This document shows positions 52,577 to 62,115 of a DNA stretch of 64,000 nt, in pieces; the stretch's first letter is position 1, and the number at the start of each line of letters is the position of its first letter. The notes beneath the pieces are model-generated. The model made no database searches. It was not told the origin of the DNA and saw nothing but the letters and a program-made list of their open reading frames with translations. A program made the position numbers and the translations under genes. Source of the stretch: Clostridia bacterium (GTDB taxonomy: Bacteria > Bacillota > Clostridia > Christensenellales > CAG-138); the NCBI GenBank assembly GCA_030533005.1, contig JAUNJX010000003.1:27027-91026 (forward strand). The letters run 5' to 3'.

Positions 52577-53061
52577 CGCTTTATCAACCTTTCTGCGATA
52601 CTTATTTGGATCGGCGCAGGCACAAGCCCTTCCAAGTTTCCGCCCCATGCGCAAATCTCCTTGATTGCAGAAGAACTGATATGCGCATACGCGGGCGACG
52701 CCGCCATATATATAGTCTGGATATCCGGCGCAAGATGCAGGTTCAGCTGTTCCAGCCGCTGCTCATAAGACAGATCCCCCGCATCGCGCAGGCCACGAAG
52801 CATACAATCGCTTCCCGTCCGTCGGGCAAGCTCCACGGCTAATCCCGAAAACGCCTCTACATGCACGTTTTGCAATGTTTCCGCCGCAACCACACGTCGT
52901 ATTAGCTCGCACCGCTCCTGTGCGGTAAAGGCCGAACGCTTCTCCATGTTTTCCAGTACGCCGACCGTTACGCTCTCAAACAGCAAAGCCGCGCGTTTGA
53001 GTATATCCAAATGCCCCATCGTAAAGGGATCGAAGCTGCCGGTGAAGATCGCCTTTGTCAT
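52573..53061 (-). CDS. coaD: pantetheine-phosphate adenylyltransferase
   Basis: This 162-residue enzyme adenylates 4'-phosphopantetheine in coenzyme A synthesis. It has TGSFDPFTMGHLDIL, the TxGH nucleotidyl-transfer motif, and the C-terminal SSSAIKEICAWGG. Its start overlaps the rsmD stop (ATGA); rsmD-coaD is a widespread pair. Confidence 0.96.
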   Translation of the reverse strand: MTKAIFTGSFDPFTMGHLDILKRAALLFESVTVGVLENMEKRSAFTAQERCELIRRVVAAETLQNVHVEAFSGLAVELARRTGSDCMLRGLRDAGDLSYEQRLEQLNLHLAPDIQTIYMAASPAYAHISSSAIKEICAWGGNLEGLVPAPIQISIAERLIKR

Positions 53062-53609
53062 TCATCTTCCTCCCTGCGCAGGAGTGTAAGCGCCACATCG
53101 CCATATTTGCGCGTATCCGTCGCAAAGCCAGCATAGGCGACCAAGTCCTTGGGATCGTGCTCGATCACGATCACGCCGCCCTTTTGCAGCAGTCCGCGCG
53201 CAAGAATCGTCTCCATCGCAGGAAGCGCAAGACCCGAAGCGTAAGGCGGATCTAAAAACACGATATCGAACGCGTATCCCGCCGCTTCCGCCCGCTGCAA
53301 AGCCGCCTGATAATCAACGGCATACAGCACGCATTTTGCACCAAATCCCAGCTTCTCGATATTCTGCCTGATCGCTGTCAAGCTTTGCCTGTCGTGATCG
53401 CAAAATACCGCAAGGGACGCGCCGCGGGAAACGGCCTCCAAGCCCAAAGCGCCGGAGCCTGCGAACAAATCGAGCACCGCAGCCCCGGGTATATCAAACT
53501 GCAGAATGCCAAACAGAGATTCTTTGACACGAGCCAAGGTAGGCCGTGTATTTCTTCCCTGTGGCGCAGATAGCTGCGTACCTTTTTTACTGCCTGCGAT
53601 GATACGCAT
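53058..53609 (-). CDS. rsmD: 16S rRNA (guanine966-N2)-methyltransferase
   Basis: This 183-residue enzyme opens MRIIAGSKKGTQLSAPQG, has the SAM-binding VLDLFAGSGALGLEAVSRGA and the catalytic DPPY. The ATG at 53609 is 5 nt after GGAGG; the frame open to 53684 contains the promoter. Confidence 0.95.
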   Translation of the reverse strand: MRIIAGSKKGTQLSAPQGRNTRPTLARVKESLFGILQFDIPGAAVLDLFAGSGALGLEAVSRGASLAVFCDHDRQSLTAIRQNIEKLGFGAKCVLYAVDYQAALQRAEAAGYAFDIVFLDPPYASGLALPAMETILARGLLQKGGVIVIEHDPKDLVAYAGFATDTRKYGDVALTLLRREEDE

Positions 53610-53641
53610 ACCGTCCTCCGCCGCTTTGAATACCATCTTGT

Positions 53642-53670
53642 ATTGTATCATCCGTGAAAAGCCGTGACAA
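53642..53670 (-). promoter_or_regulatory. sigma-A promoter of rsmD-coaD
   Basis: TTGTCA (53665-53670) and TACAAT (53642-53647) on the minus strand are 17 nt apart, 32 nt before the rsmD ATG. Confidence 0.75.
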
Positions 53671-53695
53671 GTAAAAATAAACAATATTCATGACT

Positions 53696-54265
53696 TCATC
53701 GTGAAAAAACCGTGTCCGCAGTAACCACCGCGTCAAGCGGTATATCATGCACGTCCATGGGTACGGCGGGTACGATCTGCACGGGAAACGCCACGCCGAC
53801 CTTACGCGCACGCGCACCCGTCAGGAGCCTGTCATAGTATCCCGCCCCCTGCCCCAGCCGGTTGCAGGCCGCATCAAAGGCCACGCCGGGAAGGACGATC
53901 AAATCCAGCGCCTCGCTTTGAATCGTCTCTGACCGCGCGGGATCAGGCTCCCATATGCCGTATTTGCCCTTCACAAACGCATCGGGCGCAGACGGCAGCA
54001 AAAGGCGAAGCGTGTAATCATCGCCGCAAACGGGAAAGGCCACGCGCTTCCCTAAGCGGATCGCCAAATCGACCAAGCCTTGCGGGTCGCACTCATGGGG
54101 CATAGCCTTATAAGCCAGTATACATGCAGCGTCCGCAAACAAAGAAAGCCCCACGAGCCTCTCGCACGCTGCGCGTGAAAGCGCCTCGCGCAATGGGGCG
54201 GGCAATGCCTTGCACTGTGCGCGCAGCGTGACGCGCATCGCCTTTTTCTGTTCCGTTACGGTCAT
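53696..54265 (-). CDS. 5-formyltetrahydrofolate cyclo-ligase
   Basis: This 189-residue enzyme converts 5-formyl-THF to 5,10-methenyl-THF with ATP. It shows the family C-terminal nucleotide-binding region LPGVAFDAACNRLGQGAGYYDRLL. The ATG at 54265 follows GAGGGCG. It is the last gene of the iscS operon; I see no clear terminator after it. Confidence 0.93.
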   Translation of the reverse strand: MTVTEQKKAMRVTLRAQCKALPAPLREALSRAACERLVGLSLFADAACILAYKAMPHECDPQGLVDLAIRLGKRVAFPVCGDDYTLRLLLPSAPDAFVKGKYGIWEPDPARSETIQSEALDLIVLPGVAFDAACNRLGQGAGYYDRLLTGARARKVGVAFPVQIVPAVPMDVHDIPLDAVVTADTVFSR

Positions 54266-54290
54266 TTTGCGCCCTCGATGTGTATCGTCC

Positions 54291-54656
54291 TCATTCCACA
54301 ATCGCCTGCGCCATGGCATAACCTTTGCAATGGGAAATGCTGATGTGAACGTTTGACCCACACAGCTCCCGCAGACGAAGAAAGGCTTCCCCGCTCAGGC
54401 GCACATAGGGCGCGCCGCTTTGCGTGTGCAGGATCTCCACCTCCGTCCAGCGTATTCGCCCAAAGCCCGTCCCCAACGCCTTGGAAACCGCCTCCTTCGC
54501 GGCAAACGCACCCGCCAGCGTCTCCGCCGCGCAATTTTTTTGCTCCCAATAGGCGATCTCATCGGCAGAAAATATCCGTTTCACAAAGCCTTCTCTTTTC
54601 GCAGCCTTTCCTACGCGGCTGATCTCGATGATATCGACGCCCGTTCCCAGTATCAA
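54291..54656 (-). CDS. acpS: holo-[acyl-carrier-protein] synthase
   Basis: This 121-residue enzyme attaches phosphopantetheine to ACP. It has GTGVDIIEISRV and the AAKEAVSKALGTG catalytic segment. The start is a TTG at 54656, 7 nt after GGAGG, in a TTGA overlap with the recX stop; an in-frame codon further up would lie inside recX. Confidence 0.94.
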   Translation of the reverse strand: MILGTGVDIIEISRVGKAAKREGFVKRIFSADEIAYWEQKNCAAETLAGAFAAKEAVSKALGTGFGRIRWTEVEILHTQSGAPYVRLSGEAFLRLRELCGSNVHISISHCKGYAMAQAIVE

Positions 54657-55210
54657 GGCTCGTCCTCCGTTTCCGTCCCGGCATGCTCGCATGCCAAACG
54701 GTATTCATCCATATCCACGCCGCCCGCAATCGCCGCCATGCAAGCGCGCACGGTATCATAGCCGTAGCCGCGCGCGCATAGTCTTTGCAATATCCGCCTG
54801 CGTTTTTGCTCCTCAGGCAGCTCCGCAAAAATGCGCATGAACTTTTGTGCAACAGCAGCCGCGTTTTTTTCTTCCTCATCTTCCGACACCTGCGCAATCG
54901 CCATATCGATAGCCGCAGGCGAAAGCTTATGGGCGCAAAGCTGCTCCCGCAGCTTCGCGCGGCTTATGGGGCGCGTCGCCAAGCGGGTTCTTACAAAATC
55001 GCAAGCATAGGCTTCGTCGTTTAGATACCCCAGCTCCTTGAGTCGCTCCACGACCTGGTAGACCTCATATTCGCCGTATTCCTGCTTATCCAGATACAGC
55101 TCCATCTCCCGCACGGTACGCGCCTTCATCGCAAGATACTTGAGCGCCGCGTCCATGGGAGTAACTCCCTTTTCTTTTTTCTTCTTTATGGGCGTTTTTC
55201 GGTCTTTCAA
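54653..55210 (-). CDS. recX: regulatory protein RecX
   Basis: This 185-residue helical-repeat protein modulates RecA. A basic N-terminal extension (KKKKEK) precedes the family core ALKYLAMKARTVREMELYLDKQEYGE and LNDEAYACDFVRTRLATRPISRAKLREQL. I favour the TTG at 55210, 8 nt after GGAG and in a TTGA overlap with the upstream stop; an ATG at 55156 after GGGAG is the alternative. recA is not in this window. Confidence 0.88.
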   Translation of the reverse strand: MKDRKTPIKKKKEKGVTPMDAALKYLAMKARTVREMELYLDKQEYGEYEVYQVVERLKELGYLNDEAYACDFVRTRLATRPISRAKLREQLCAHKLSPAAIDMAIAQVSEDEEEKNAAAVAQKFMRIFAELPEEQKRRRILQRLCARGYGYDTVRACMAAIAGGVDMDEYRLACEHAGTETEDEP

Positions 55211-55455
55211 AGATATTTTCTCCAATCTTCCATATGGTTTTCTTCCCGCTCCGCTTCATCCTTTGGTTCGCTTTCAGCCATGCCCGGCATGCCAAACGCG
55301 AACATAGCGGCAAGCGCCTCCTTGTCAAGCGGCTCCTGCCTGCTTCCCATGCAATCGTGGCACATTTCGCCGCACGAGGGGCATTTGCATCCGCTGTTGA
55401 GGCCGTATTCCTCCTGTACCATATAGGTTCCGCACTTTCGGCAGCTACAACGCAT
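55207..55455 (-). CDS. small zinc-ribbon protein of unknown function
   Basis: I do not recognise this 82-residue protein. It has Cys clusters CSCRKC at the N-terminus and CKCPSCGEMCHDC at about 22-34, which should bind at least one zinc, then a short Met/Ala stretch and a very acidic C-terminus. The ATG at 55455 follows GGGAGG. It lies between a lipoprotein gene and recX, overlapping recX by TTGA. Confidence 0.75.
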   Translation of the reverse strand: MRCSCRKCGTYMVQEEYGLNSGCKCPSCGEMCHDCMGSRQEPLDKEALAAMFAFGMPGMAESEPKDEAEREENHMEDWRKYL

Positions 55456-55465
55456 ATGTCCTCCC

Positions 55466-56173
55466 TTATCCAAGGCGCGTCAACGGGCTGTTGGGCGCCA
55501 GATATTCCCGCACCGACGCTATGGGAACCGTAAACTCAGGCCAGCCCGCCGAATAGGTCGATATTTCGTACAGCCTGTATTGGATAACAAGGCCATGATC
55601 TGAAATGTAGAACGGCCGGTCGTCCAATACGGGCGCAATCGCATGCAAAAGCACCGTGTCGTTGCTTTTTGCCTCCTGCTCTACCGCCTGCGCAAGCGCG
55701 TCCCGCCAGCCTTCGTCATTGGGATCGAAAAAATAAGCAAGATCGCAGGGCAAGCCCGAGGCTATATCAAAATTGAGCGGCATGCAATAAAGAAGCGCGT
55801 CCGTTTCCGTTTCCCGGATAAACATCATCAGGGAAAACAGACCCTTATCGTTATATTCGATGCGGTATTCCGTAAACACCTGCGCCGCAAAACCTTCCGC
55901 GCAGGCCTTTGTGTTGTCGCATATGAAGGCGTTGATGGCGTCCGCATAGTCACCGGACACGGCTTTTGGATAGAGAATCACGCCGTTGGCGATCTCCAAA
56001 TTGCCGCGTTCGATGCGAAGCGGCGTCAAATCCCCGGACGGATACCTGTGTTCCGCCTTAGGCGTAGCCAGCACGATCTCCGTTTGCGCCGCATCCGGCA
56101 CAGCCGTTTCTTCGCTTGCGCAGCCGCTTAAAAGCAGACAAAGCAGCAGGCAGATCAGCCCTATTCTTTTCAT
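55466..56173 (-). CDS. lipoprotein with DUF3298-like C-terminal domain
   Basis: This 235-residue exported protein has a lipoprotein signal ending LLSGC (Cys about 18). The rest resembles DUF4163/DUF3298 proteins such as the extracellular part of RsiV, with PSGDLTPLRIERGNLEI and the C-terminal FYISDHGLVIQYRLYEIS. The function is unknown; the RsiV link suggests ligand or lysozyme sensing only by analogy. AAGGAGG precedes the ATG at 56173. Confidence 0.75.
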   Translation of the reverse strand: MKRIGLICLLLCLLLSGCASEETAVPDAAQTEIVLATPKAEHRYPSGDLTPLRIERGNLEIANGVILYPKAVSGDYADAINAFICDNTKACAEGFAAQVFTEYRIEYNDKGLFSLMMFIRETETDALLYCMPLNFDIASGLPCDLAYFFDPNDEGWRDALAQAVEQEAKSNDTVLLHAIAPVLDDRPFYISDHGLVIQYRLYEISTYSAGWPEFTVPIASVREYLAPNSPLTRLG

Positions 56174-56200
56174 TGCCGCCTCCTTTTCCATCGCACGCGA

Positions 56201-57370
56201 TCAGCCAACCTCCACGATCTCCGTGTCCGCGATGGCCTTATCTATCATGGCGGAAAAATCCACCGCCGCTTCGCTTTCACGCAGCTGTTCGAGCTTCGGT
56301 TTCGTGACAGGATGCTGCGGCACAAATACCGTACAGCAATCCTCATAGGGCAGAATGGAGGTTTCAAACGTGCCGATCTTTTTGGCGATCGCCACGATAT
56401 CGTCCTTATCAAAGCCTATGAGCGGACGAAATACGGGCATCTGTACCGCGTCGTCCGTCACGCACAGGCTTTCTAGCGTCTGGCTCGCCACCTGTCCCAG
56501 CGCTTCGCCCGTGATCAGCGCCTGCGCGCCGTCCTCCCGCGCGATACGTTCCGCAATGCGCATCATCAGCCGGCGCATCAGCACGGTCGTCTCCTTCGAG
56601 GGACACTTTTCATAGATGGTCATCTGTATATCCGTAAAGGGCACGAGATGCAGCCTTATCTTCCCCGCGTAACGCGCCACGAGCGCCGCAAGCTCCACGA
56701 CCTTGTCCCTGGCACGGACGCTTGTGTAAGGGTAGCTGTAAAAATGCACGGCGGAAAGCTCCATGCCGCGGCGCGCAAGCATATAGCCCGCCACGGGGCT
56801 ATCGATCCCGCCGGATATCAGCAGCGCCGCGCGCCCCGCCGTTCCCGTAGGCATGCCGCCCGCGCCCATAATCTCATCCATGTACACGAACGCCTTTTCC
56901 CGTATCTCCACGCACACCTTGATCTGGGGAGCATGGATATCCACATGGAGCTTTTCGGGAAAGCGTTGCAGCAGCTCGTGGCCAAGTTCCTTGGCGATCG
57001 TATCGGAATTCATGGGAAAGGTTTTGTCTGAACGCCTTGCAAACACCTTAAAGGACGTTTCGGATTGGTTTTGCATACGCCGCTCCATCAGTACTGAGGC
57101 CGCTTCGCAAACGCTGTTCCAATCCTTTTCCACCGCCACAGCCGGGCTTACGGAATGAACGCCGAACACGCGGGTCATATTGTCGATGGCCTGTTCCATG
57201 TCCGCCTCGTCCAGCCCCCATACAAAGATGCGCCCCTGCTGCCTCTGCACATCGGCGTGCAGCCCGGTAAGCGCCGCTTCAATGTGCGAGAGCAGCGCAC
57301 GTTCAAAAAAAGGCCGATTGAGTCCCTTGAGATGTATCTCGCCGTAGCGTATCAGCAAAACCTGTTCCAT
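56201..57370 (-). CDS. thiI: tRNA 4-thiouridine synthase ThiI
   Basis: This 389-residue enzyme makes s4U in tRNA and may deliver sulfur to thiamine synthesis. It has a ferredoxin-like domain, THUMP domain and the PP-loop LISGGIDSPVAGYML. No C-terminal rhodanese domain follows, the usual short form, so sulfur must come from a partner, most likely the cysteine desulfurase encoded just upstream. Confidence 0.95.
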   Translation of the reverse strand: MEQVLLIRYGEIHLKGLNRPFFERALLSHIEAALTGLHADVQRQQGRIFVWGLDEADMEQAIDNMTRVFGVHSVSPAVAVEKDWNSVCEAASVLMERRMQNQSETSFKVFARRSDKTFPMNSDTIAKELGHELLQRFPEKLHVDIHAPQIKVCVEIREKAFVYMDEIMGAGGMPTGTAGRAALLISGGIDSPVAGYMLARRGMELSAVHFYSYPYTSVRARDKVVELAALVARYAGKIRLHLVPFTDIQMTIYEKCPSKETTVLMRRLMMRIAERIAREDGAQALITGEALGQVASQTLESLCVTDDAVQMPVFRPLIGFDKDDIVAIAKKIGTFETSILPYEDCCTVFVPQHPVTKPKLEQLRESEAAVDFSAMIDKAIADTEIVEVG

Positions 57371-57384
57371 GTTCTTCCTCCGTA

Positions 57385-58524
57385 TTATCTGCGTTTGAAT
57401 CTTCTAAGCATGGGTACGATATCCTGTATCGCCTCCGCTGTCCTGTCCATTTCCTCTGCGGTATTATAGGGACAGAAGCTGAAGCGTATCGCGCCCTCCT
57501 GCCTCTCCCCTACGATCCCCATAGCCGTAAGGATTCTGTTTTTTCCCTTTTTATGCGCCGAACAGGCCGAGCCTGTGGAAACATAAATTTCCCGCTCCTC
57601 CAGCGCGTGCAGCAGCACCTCGCCGCGCAAACCGAGGAAGGAAACGTTGAGGATATGCGGCGCGCCGTCCTCAACGGTGGGGCCGTTAATGTATACATCC
57701 TCTAATCTGCTAAGGTTTTGCGCCAAGCGGCGCTTGCAGACGCGCATCGAAGCAATATGCGCCTCACGGTTTTGCACATAGTCCGCGATGGCCGCATCCA
57801 TACCCATGATACCCGGCGTATTCGTCGTGCCGGAACGCAGGTTGCGTTCCTGCCCGCCGCCCGTCTGCCCGCCCGTAAAGCGCGTGCCCGCCTTGACATA
57901 CAACGCACCTACGCCCTTTGGCGCGTGGAATTTATGGCCGCTGATGGAATAGAGGTCAAAATACCGGCAATCCAAGGGAACCTTCAAAAAAGCCTGTACG
58001 CCGTCAACATGCAGCAGCGCCAACGGCGCTTTTTTCTTGATCGCCGCGTAAATCGCGGGAATATCGTTAATCGCGCCCACCTCGTTATTGACATGCATGA
58101 CGGATACAAGCCGCGTCCGCTCCGAGAGCATGGCTGTGAGCTTGCCTACGTCTACTCTGCCTGTTCCGTCCACCGCAGCCTCCGCAAAGGCAAAGCGCGT
58201 GCCCAGCGCATGCGCCGTTTCAAAAACGGATGGATGCTCCACGCTGCTCACGATCACGTCGCCGCTGTTGCGCATGGCGCCCGCCGCACCGTGCAGCGCC
58301 ATATTATTGCTTTCCGTGCCGCCGGATGTAAAGATGATCTCCTGCGGCTGCGCGTGCATGACCTTTGCCAATCGTTCCCGTGCGCCGTTTACATCCCGTT
58401 CCGCCGCCGCAGCAGGCGCATAAGCGCCCGCAGGATTGAAAAAGGTCTCCGACATATATTTTTTTGCCGTCTCCGCCGCCGTTTCCAGCGTGCGGGTCGT
58501 AGCGCTGTTATCTAAGTAAATCAT
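57385..58524 (-). CDS. iscS: cysteine desulfurase (NifS/IscS family)
   Basis: This 379-residue PLP enzyme mobilises sulfur from cysteine. It opens MIYLDNSATTRT, has the PLP Lys in SISGHKFHAPKG and the catalytic Cys in STGSACSAHKKGK. The ATG at 58524 fits this start; the frame up to 58593 is leader. It is coupled to thiI (14-nt gap), so its main job is probably tRNA thiolation, though an iron-sulfur role is possible. Confidence 0.93.
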   Translation of the reverse strand: MIYLDNSATTRTLETAAETAKKYMSETFFNPAGAYAPAAAAERDVNGARERLAKVMHAQPQEIIFTSGGTESNNMALHGAAGAMRNSGDVIVSSVEHPSVFETAHALGTRFAFAEAAVDGTGRVDVGKLTAMLSERTRLVSVMHVNNEVGAINDIPAIYAAIKKKAPLALLHVDGVQAFLKVPLDCRYFDLYSISGHKFHAPKGVGALYVKAGTRFTGGQTGGGQERNLRSGTTNTPGIMGMDAAIADYVQNREAHIASMRVCKRRLAQNLSRLEDVYINGPTVEDGAPHILNVSFLGLRGEVLLHALEEREIYVSTGSACSAHKKGKNRILTAMGIVGERQEGAIRFSFCPYNTAEEMDRTAEAIQDIVPMLRRFKRR

Positions 58525-58607
58525 GGTTCTACGCTCCCATATCGAAGTATTCGGAGGGCAAACTGCACCTCTTACTCCATATATATGATGCAACTATACC
58601 GTCGGTT

Positions 58608-58636
58608 ATTATATCATTCCCACCCAAAAGGAGCAA
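58608..58636 (-). promoter_or_regulatory. sigma-A promoter of the iscS operon
   Basis: TTGCTC (58631-58636) and a perfect TATAAT (58608-58613) on the minus strand are 17 nt apart. The leader to iscS is about 75 nt. It is back to back with the clpC promoter. Confidence 0.6.
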
Positions 58637-58651
58637 CTCAAACGCGCATTA

Positions 58652-58680
58652 TTGCAACAAATGACAATATAGATTAAAAT
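58652..58680 (+). promoter_or_regulatory. sigma-A promoter of clpC
   Basis: TTGCAA (58652-58657) and TAAAAT (58675-58680) are 17 nt apart, 19 nt before the clpC ATG. I see no CtsR heptad repeat or CIRCE element near it. Confidence 0.7.
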
Positions 58681-58699
58681 AGGGTAACGAGGTAACGGT

Positions 58700-61159
58700 A
58701 TGGATTTTTTTGATCGTTTTACAGAAGGCGCCCGCAGGGCGCTTGCCTTCGCGCAGGACAGCGCCAAGGAGCTTGGGCATAATTATGTAGGTAGCGAACA
58801 TTTGCTGCTGGGGTTGATGCGCGAGGGCGGTACCGCCGCGCAAGCCATTGGCTATTTCGATATTACGGAAAGCGCGATCCACGGCCGCGCCGAGGAGCTT
58901 GTTGGCCGCGGAGATTATCAGTTCACAGACAGCTTCGGCAATACGCCGCGCACAAAAAAAATACTGGAGCTCAGTCTTTACGAGGCAAAAAAGAAAAAAA
59001 ACAGCTATATAGGCACCGAGCATATCCTGCTGGCCATTCTTCGGGAAAAGGATTGCGTGGCGGTGCGTATTTTAGAGGAATTGTCAGCAAACCTTCCCGC
59101 ATTGCAGGCCATGCTCTCCGGCAAGGCTCCGGACAGCGCGGCCGACGCCGCGGATACAGCCTCCGCCGCCGACGGCACGCCCGTGCTGGACGCATATGGC
59201 CATGACCTCACCCTCGCCGCACGCGAGGGCGAACTGGATCCCGTGATTGGCCGTGAAAAGGAGATCGAGCGCATCATCCAGATACTTAGCCGCCGCACCA
59301 AGAACAATCCTGTGTTATTGGGCGACCCGGGCGTAGGTAAGAGTGCTGTCATCGAAGGACTGGCACAGCAGCTCATCGGCGGCAGTATTCCCGAGCCGCT
59401 TCAAAACAAGCGCCTGTTCGCGCTTGATTTAGGCAGCATGCTTGCGGGTACCAAATACCGGGGCGAATTTGAAGAAAGGCTCAAAAACGCGCTGCGTGAG
59501 CTTGCACAAAATCGCAACACCATCCTTTTTATCGACGAGCTGCACACCATCGTTGGTGCGGGCGCGTCGGAAGGCAGCATCGACGCCTCCAATATTTTGA
59601 AACCGGCTCTGGCGCGCGGTGAGATACAGATCATAGGTGCTACCACCACGGACGAATACCGCGTGCTTGTAGAAAAAGATCCGGCGTTGGAGCGCCGTTT
59701 TCAGCCTGTTAATATCGAAGAACCAACCGAGGAAGAAACCTTGCGCATCCTCAGCGGCCTGCGCGACCGCTATGAAGCGCACCACAAGGTACACATCAGC
59801 GATGAAGCGCTGCTTGCGGCCGTGGAGCTTTCCGACCGCTACATACCGGATCGGTTTTTGCCCGACAAGGCCATCGACCTGATGGATGAAGCGGCCAGCC
59901 GCGTGCGCCTGCGCGGCTTTGTATCGCCCGACGGCATACAGTCCCTTTCCCAGCAGCTTGAAACCATACGCAAGGAGAAAGAGGAAGCCGTCAGCAACCA
60001 AAACTTTGAGCGCGCCGCGGCTCTGCGAGACGAAGAAAAGGAAATCCTCACAAAAATTGCGGACGAACGCACAGCTTGGGAGCGTTCCCGCGCCGACGCC
60101 GTGCAGTCTGTCGGCAAGGAGGATATCGCCGCCGTGGTTTGCGCATGGACGGGTATTCCCGTTCATCAGCTCACCGCTGACGAAAGCGAACGCCTTTTGC
60201 ATTTGGAGGATGCGCTTCACGAAAGGGTCATCGGGCAGGACGAGGCCATATTGGCGCTCGCCCGCGCCATCCGGCGCACGCGCGCGGGACTCAAGGATCC
60301 CGGTCGCCCCATCGGCTCCTTCTTGTTCATCGGCCCCACCGGCGTAGGAAAAACAGAGCTTGCAAAGGCGCTTGCCTGCGTGCTGTTTGGCGACGAACAC
60401 GCCTTGATCCGTCTGGATATGTCGGAATACATGGAACAGCACAGCGTCAGCAAGCTCATAGGTTCCCCGCCGGGCTATGTGGGATATGAGGATGGCGGAC
60501 AGCTTACGGAGCGCGTGCGCCGCAATCCCTATTGCGTACTGTTGCTTGACGAACTGGAGAAAGCGCACGCGGATGTGTTCAATATCCTTTTACAGATCAT
60601 GGACGACGGGCGGCTGACCGACGCCAAAGGCAAGCGCGTGGACTTTCGCAACGCCATTATCATCATGACCTCCAATATCGGCGCCGCCGAGGTGCAGAAC
60701 AAGCAATCCGTCGGTTTTTCCTCCCATAGCCGCGAGGTCGATCAGGCTCGCATGCACGAGATCATGATGCGGGAGCTTCGCAACACCTTCCGCCCGGAAT
60801 TTCTCAACCGCATCGACGAGCTCATCTTCTTCCATCCGCTGGAAAAGGAGCAGACCCTTGCTGTCGTGCGTCTTATGCTTTCTCAAGTGCAAACACGCCT
60901 TGCGCAAAAGGGCGTTAAGCTCGATATCACGCACGCCGCCGCCGAGCGCCTGGCCGCAGACGGCTTTGATCCCCAATATGGCGCGCGCCCCCTGCGCCGC
61001 GCCATATCCCATCAGCTGGAGGACGCGCTGAGCGAACTGATCCTATCGGGCAAGGTCAGGCTGCATGAAACCGTAACGGTAGATGCTGATGAAAGCGGCC
61101 TCACCTTCCGCACGCAGGGCAAAATAACAGAGAATCCGCATGAGGAGGGTGTCTTATGA
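58700..61159 (+). CDS. clpC: ATP-dependent Clp protease ATP-binding subunit ClpC
   Basis: This 819-residue AAA+ unfoldase feeds proteins to ClpP. It has two N-terminal Clp repeats (to about 145), AAA-1 with GDPGVGKS (208-215), a middle domain with the UVR-like [14 protein letters not shown], and AAA-2 with GPTGVGKTE. The length and UVR motif fit ClpC rather than ClpB. The usual ctsR-mcsA-mcsB neighbours are absent. The stop overlaps the next gene's ATG (ATGA). Confidence 0.93.
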   Translation: MDFFDRFTEGARRALAFAQDSAKELGHNYVGSEHLLLGLMREGGTAAQAIGYFDITESAIHGRAEELVGRGDYQFTDSFGNTPRTKKILELSLYEAKKKKNSYIGTEHILLAILREKDCVAVRILEELSANLPALQAMLSGKAPDSAADAADTASAADGTPVLDAYGHDLTLAAREGELDPVIGREKEIERIIQILSRRTKNNPVLLGDPGVGKSAVIEGLAQQLIGGSIPEPLQNKRLFALDLGSMLAGTKYRGEFEERLKNALRELAQNRNTILFIDELHTIVGAGASEGSIDASNILKPALARGEIQIIGATTTDEYRVLVEKDPALERRFQPVNIEEPTEEETLRILSGLRDRYEAHHKVHISDEALLAAVELSDRYIPDRFLPDKAIDLMDEAASRVRLRGFVSPDGIQSLSQQLETIRKEKEEAVSNQNFERAAALRDEEKEILTKIADERTAWERSRADAVQSVGKEDIAAVVCAWTGIPVHQLTADESERLLHLEDALHERVIGQDEAILALARAIRRTRAGLKDPGRPIGSFLFIGPTGVGKTELAKALACVLFGDEHALIRLDMSEYMEQHSVSKLIGSPPGYVGYEDGGQLTERVRRNPYCVLLLDELEKAHADVFNILLQIMDDGRLTDAKGKRVDFRNAIIIMTSNIGAAEVQNKQSVGFSSHSREVDQARMHEIMMRELRNTFRPEFLNRIDELIFFHPLEKEQTLAVVRLMLSQVQTRLAQKGVKLDITHAAAERLAADGFDPQYGARPLRRAISHQLEDALSELILSGKVRLHETVTVDADESGLTFRTQGKITENPHEEGVL

Positions 61160-61998
61160 AGCGCATCCTTTTGTCCCTTCTTACAGCCGTACTGACGGTC
61201 TGTTTCTGCGCCTGCCAAACACAGCAGACCGTAGCGACAGTCCCCGCCGCCACCGCGTCCGTCGTCATGCCCAGCGCAGCTCCCACAAGCGCCCCCAGCC
61301 CCACACCCGCCTTCTCCATCAATCCCGTATCCGCTTTCTACACCGCCTACAGGCAATATGCCGACGCGCCGCTTGCCACATATTATGAGATGCTTGCAGC
61401 AAAGGGCGATATCGCTTCTATTGATGCCGGCATGGCGCTCGAGACGCACTGTGCAGCCATCAACAAGGCTCGCGTCTCCATAGGGCGGCTGTCCCAATCG
61501 GGCGGCACCTATGCGGATACGCTGCTTGGCGCCGCCACGGGAAGCGGCACGCTGCGCACCGATAGGAACGACGCCGAGCTCTATGTTTTTCGCTTCTCCT
61601 ATGGCGACACGACCCTGCTGCAGGGCACGCTGCGGGAGAACTGCCTGTTCTTCTCCCTGCATACGACCACCGTACAGGAGGTCACAGCCAACGAATTCGA
61701 CCCTGAAACAGGCGAATCCGTGGACACCGTCACACAGGAAACCATTTTAGGGGATACGCTATGCGCGGACGTCCTCTATCAAGAGCAGTCCGGCGGATGG
61801 CTCTCCTGTCACTATGACGATACGTTGGTCAGCGTGCTGCGTCTTTCAAAGGATGGCGTCGTTTTTCATGCATCCGCGCCGGACGACAGCTTTCCACCCC
61901 TTGCGCAAGCAGACGCCGCGACGCTTTTGGCGCTCGCGTCCACCCTTATCACAGCAGAGGATGCGGCCTTGACATATTCCGTACAAAATCATCCATAA
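61156..61998 (+). CDS. exported lipoprotein of unknown function
   Basis: I do not recognise this 280-residue protein. It has a signal peptide ending VCFCAC, probably with a lipidated Cys at about 18-20, a Ser/Pro/Ala/Thr-rich linker (about 24-52) and a compact domain that looks mainly beta-stranded, with no known catalytic motif. Its start overlaps the clpC stop, so the two are translated together. Confidence 0.7.
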   Translation: MKRILLSLLTAVLTVCFCACQTQQTVATVPAATASVVMPSAAPTSAPSPTPAFSINPVSAFYTAYRQYADAPLATYYEMLAAKGDIASIDAGMALETHCAAINKARVSIGRLSQSGGTYADTLLGAATGSGTLRTDRNDAELYVFRFSYGDTTLLQGTLRENCLFFSLHTTTVQEVTANEFDPETGESVDTVTQETILGDTLCADVLYQEQSGGWLSCHYDDTLVSVLRLSKDGVVFHASAPDDSFPPLAQADAATLLALASTLITAEDAALTYSVQNHP

Positions 61999-62115
61999 TA
62001 TTGGTACAATACTGATTTTTTGTTTTCAAAATTAACGGTTATACTGAGTGACGTAAACAAGAGCGGTATGCTCCAAGTATACAGCATGATTTCCTTATTG
62101 AAAGGAGAAAACGAT

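Noticed and set aside
62000..62060. Promoter for htrA
   Set aside because: TATACT and several T-rich hexamers occur, but no pair has acceptable spacing and match.
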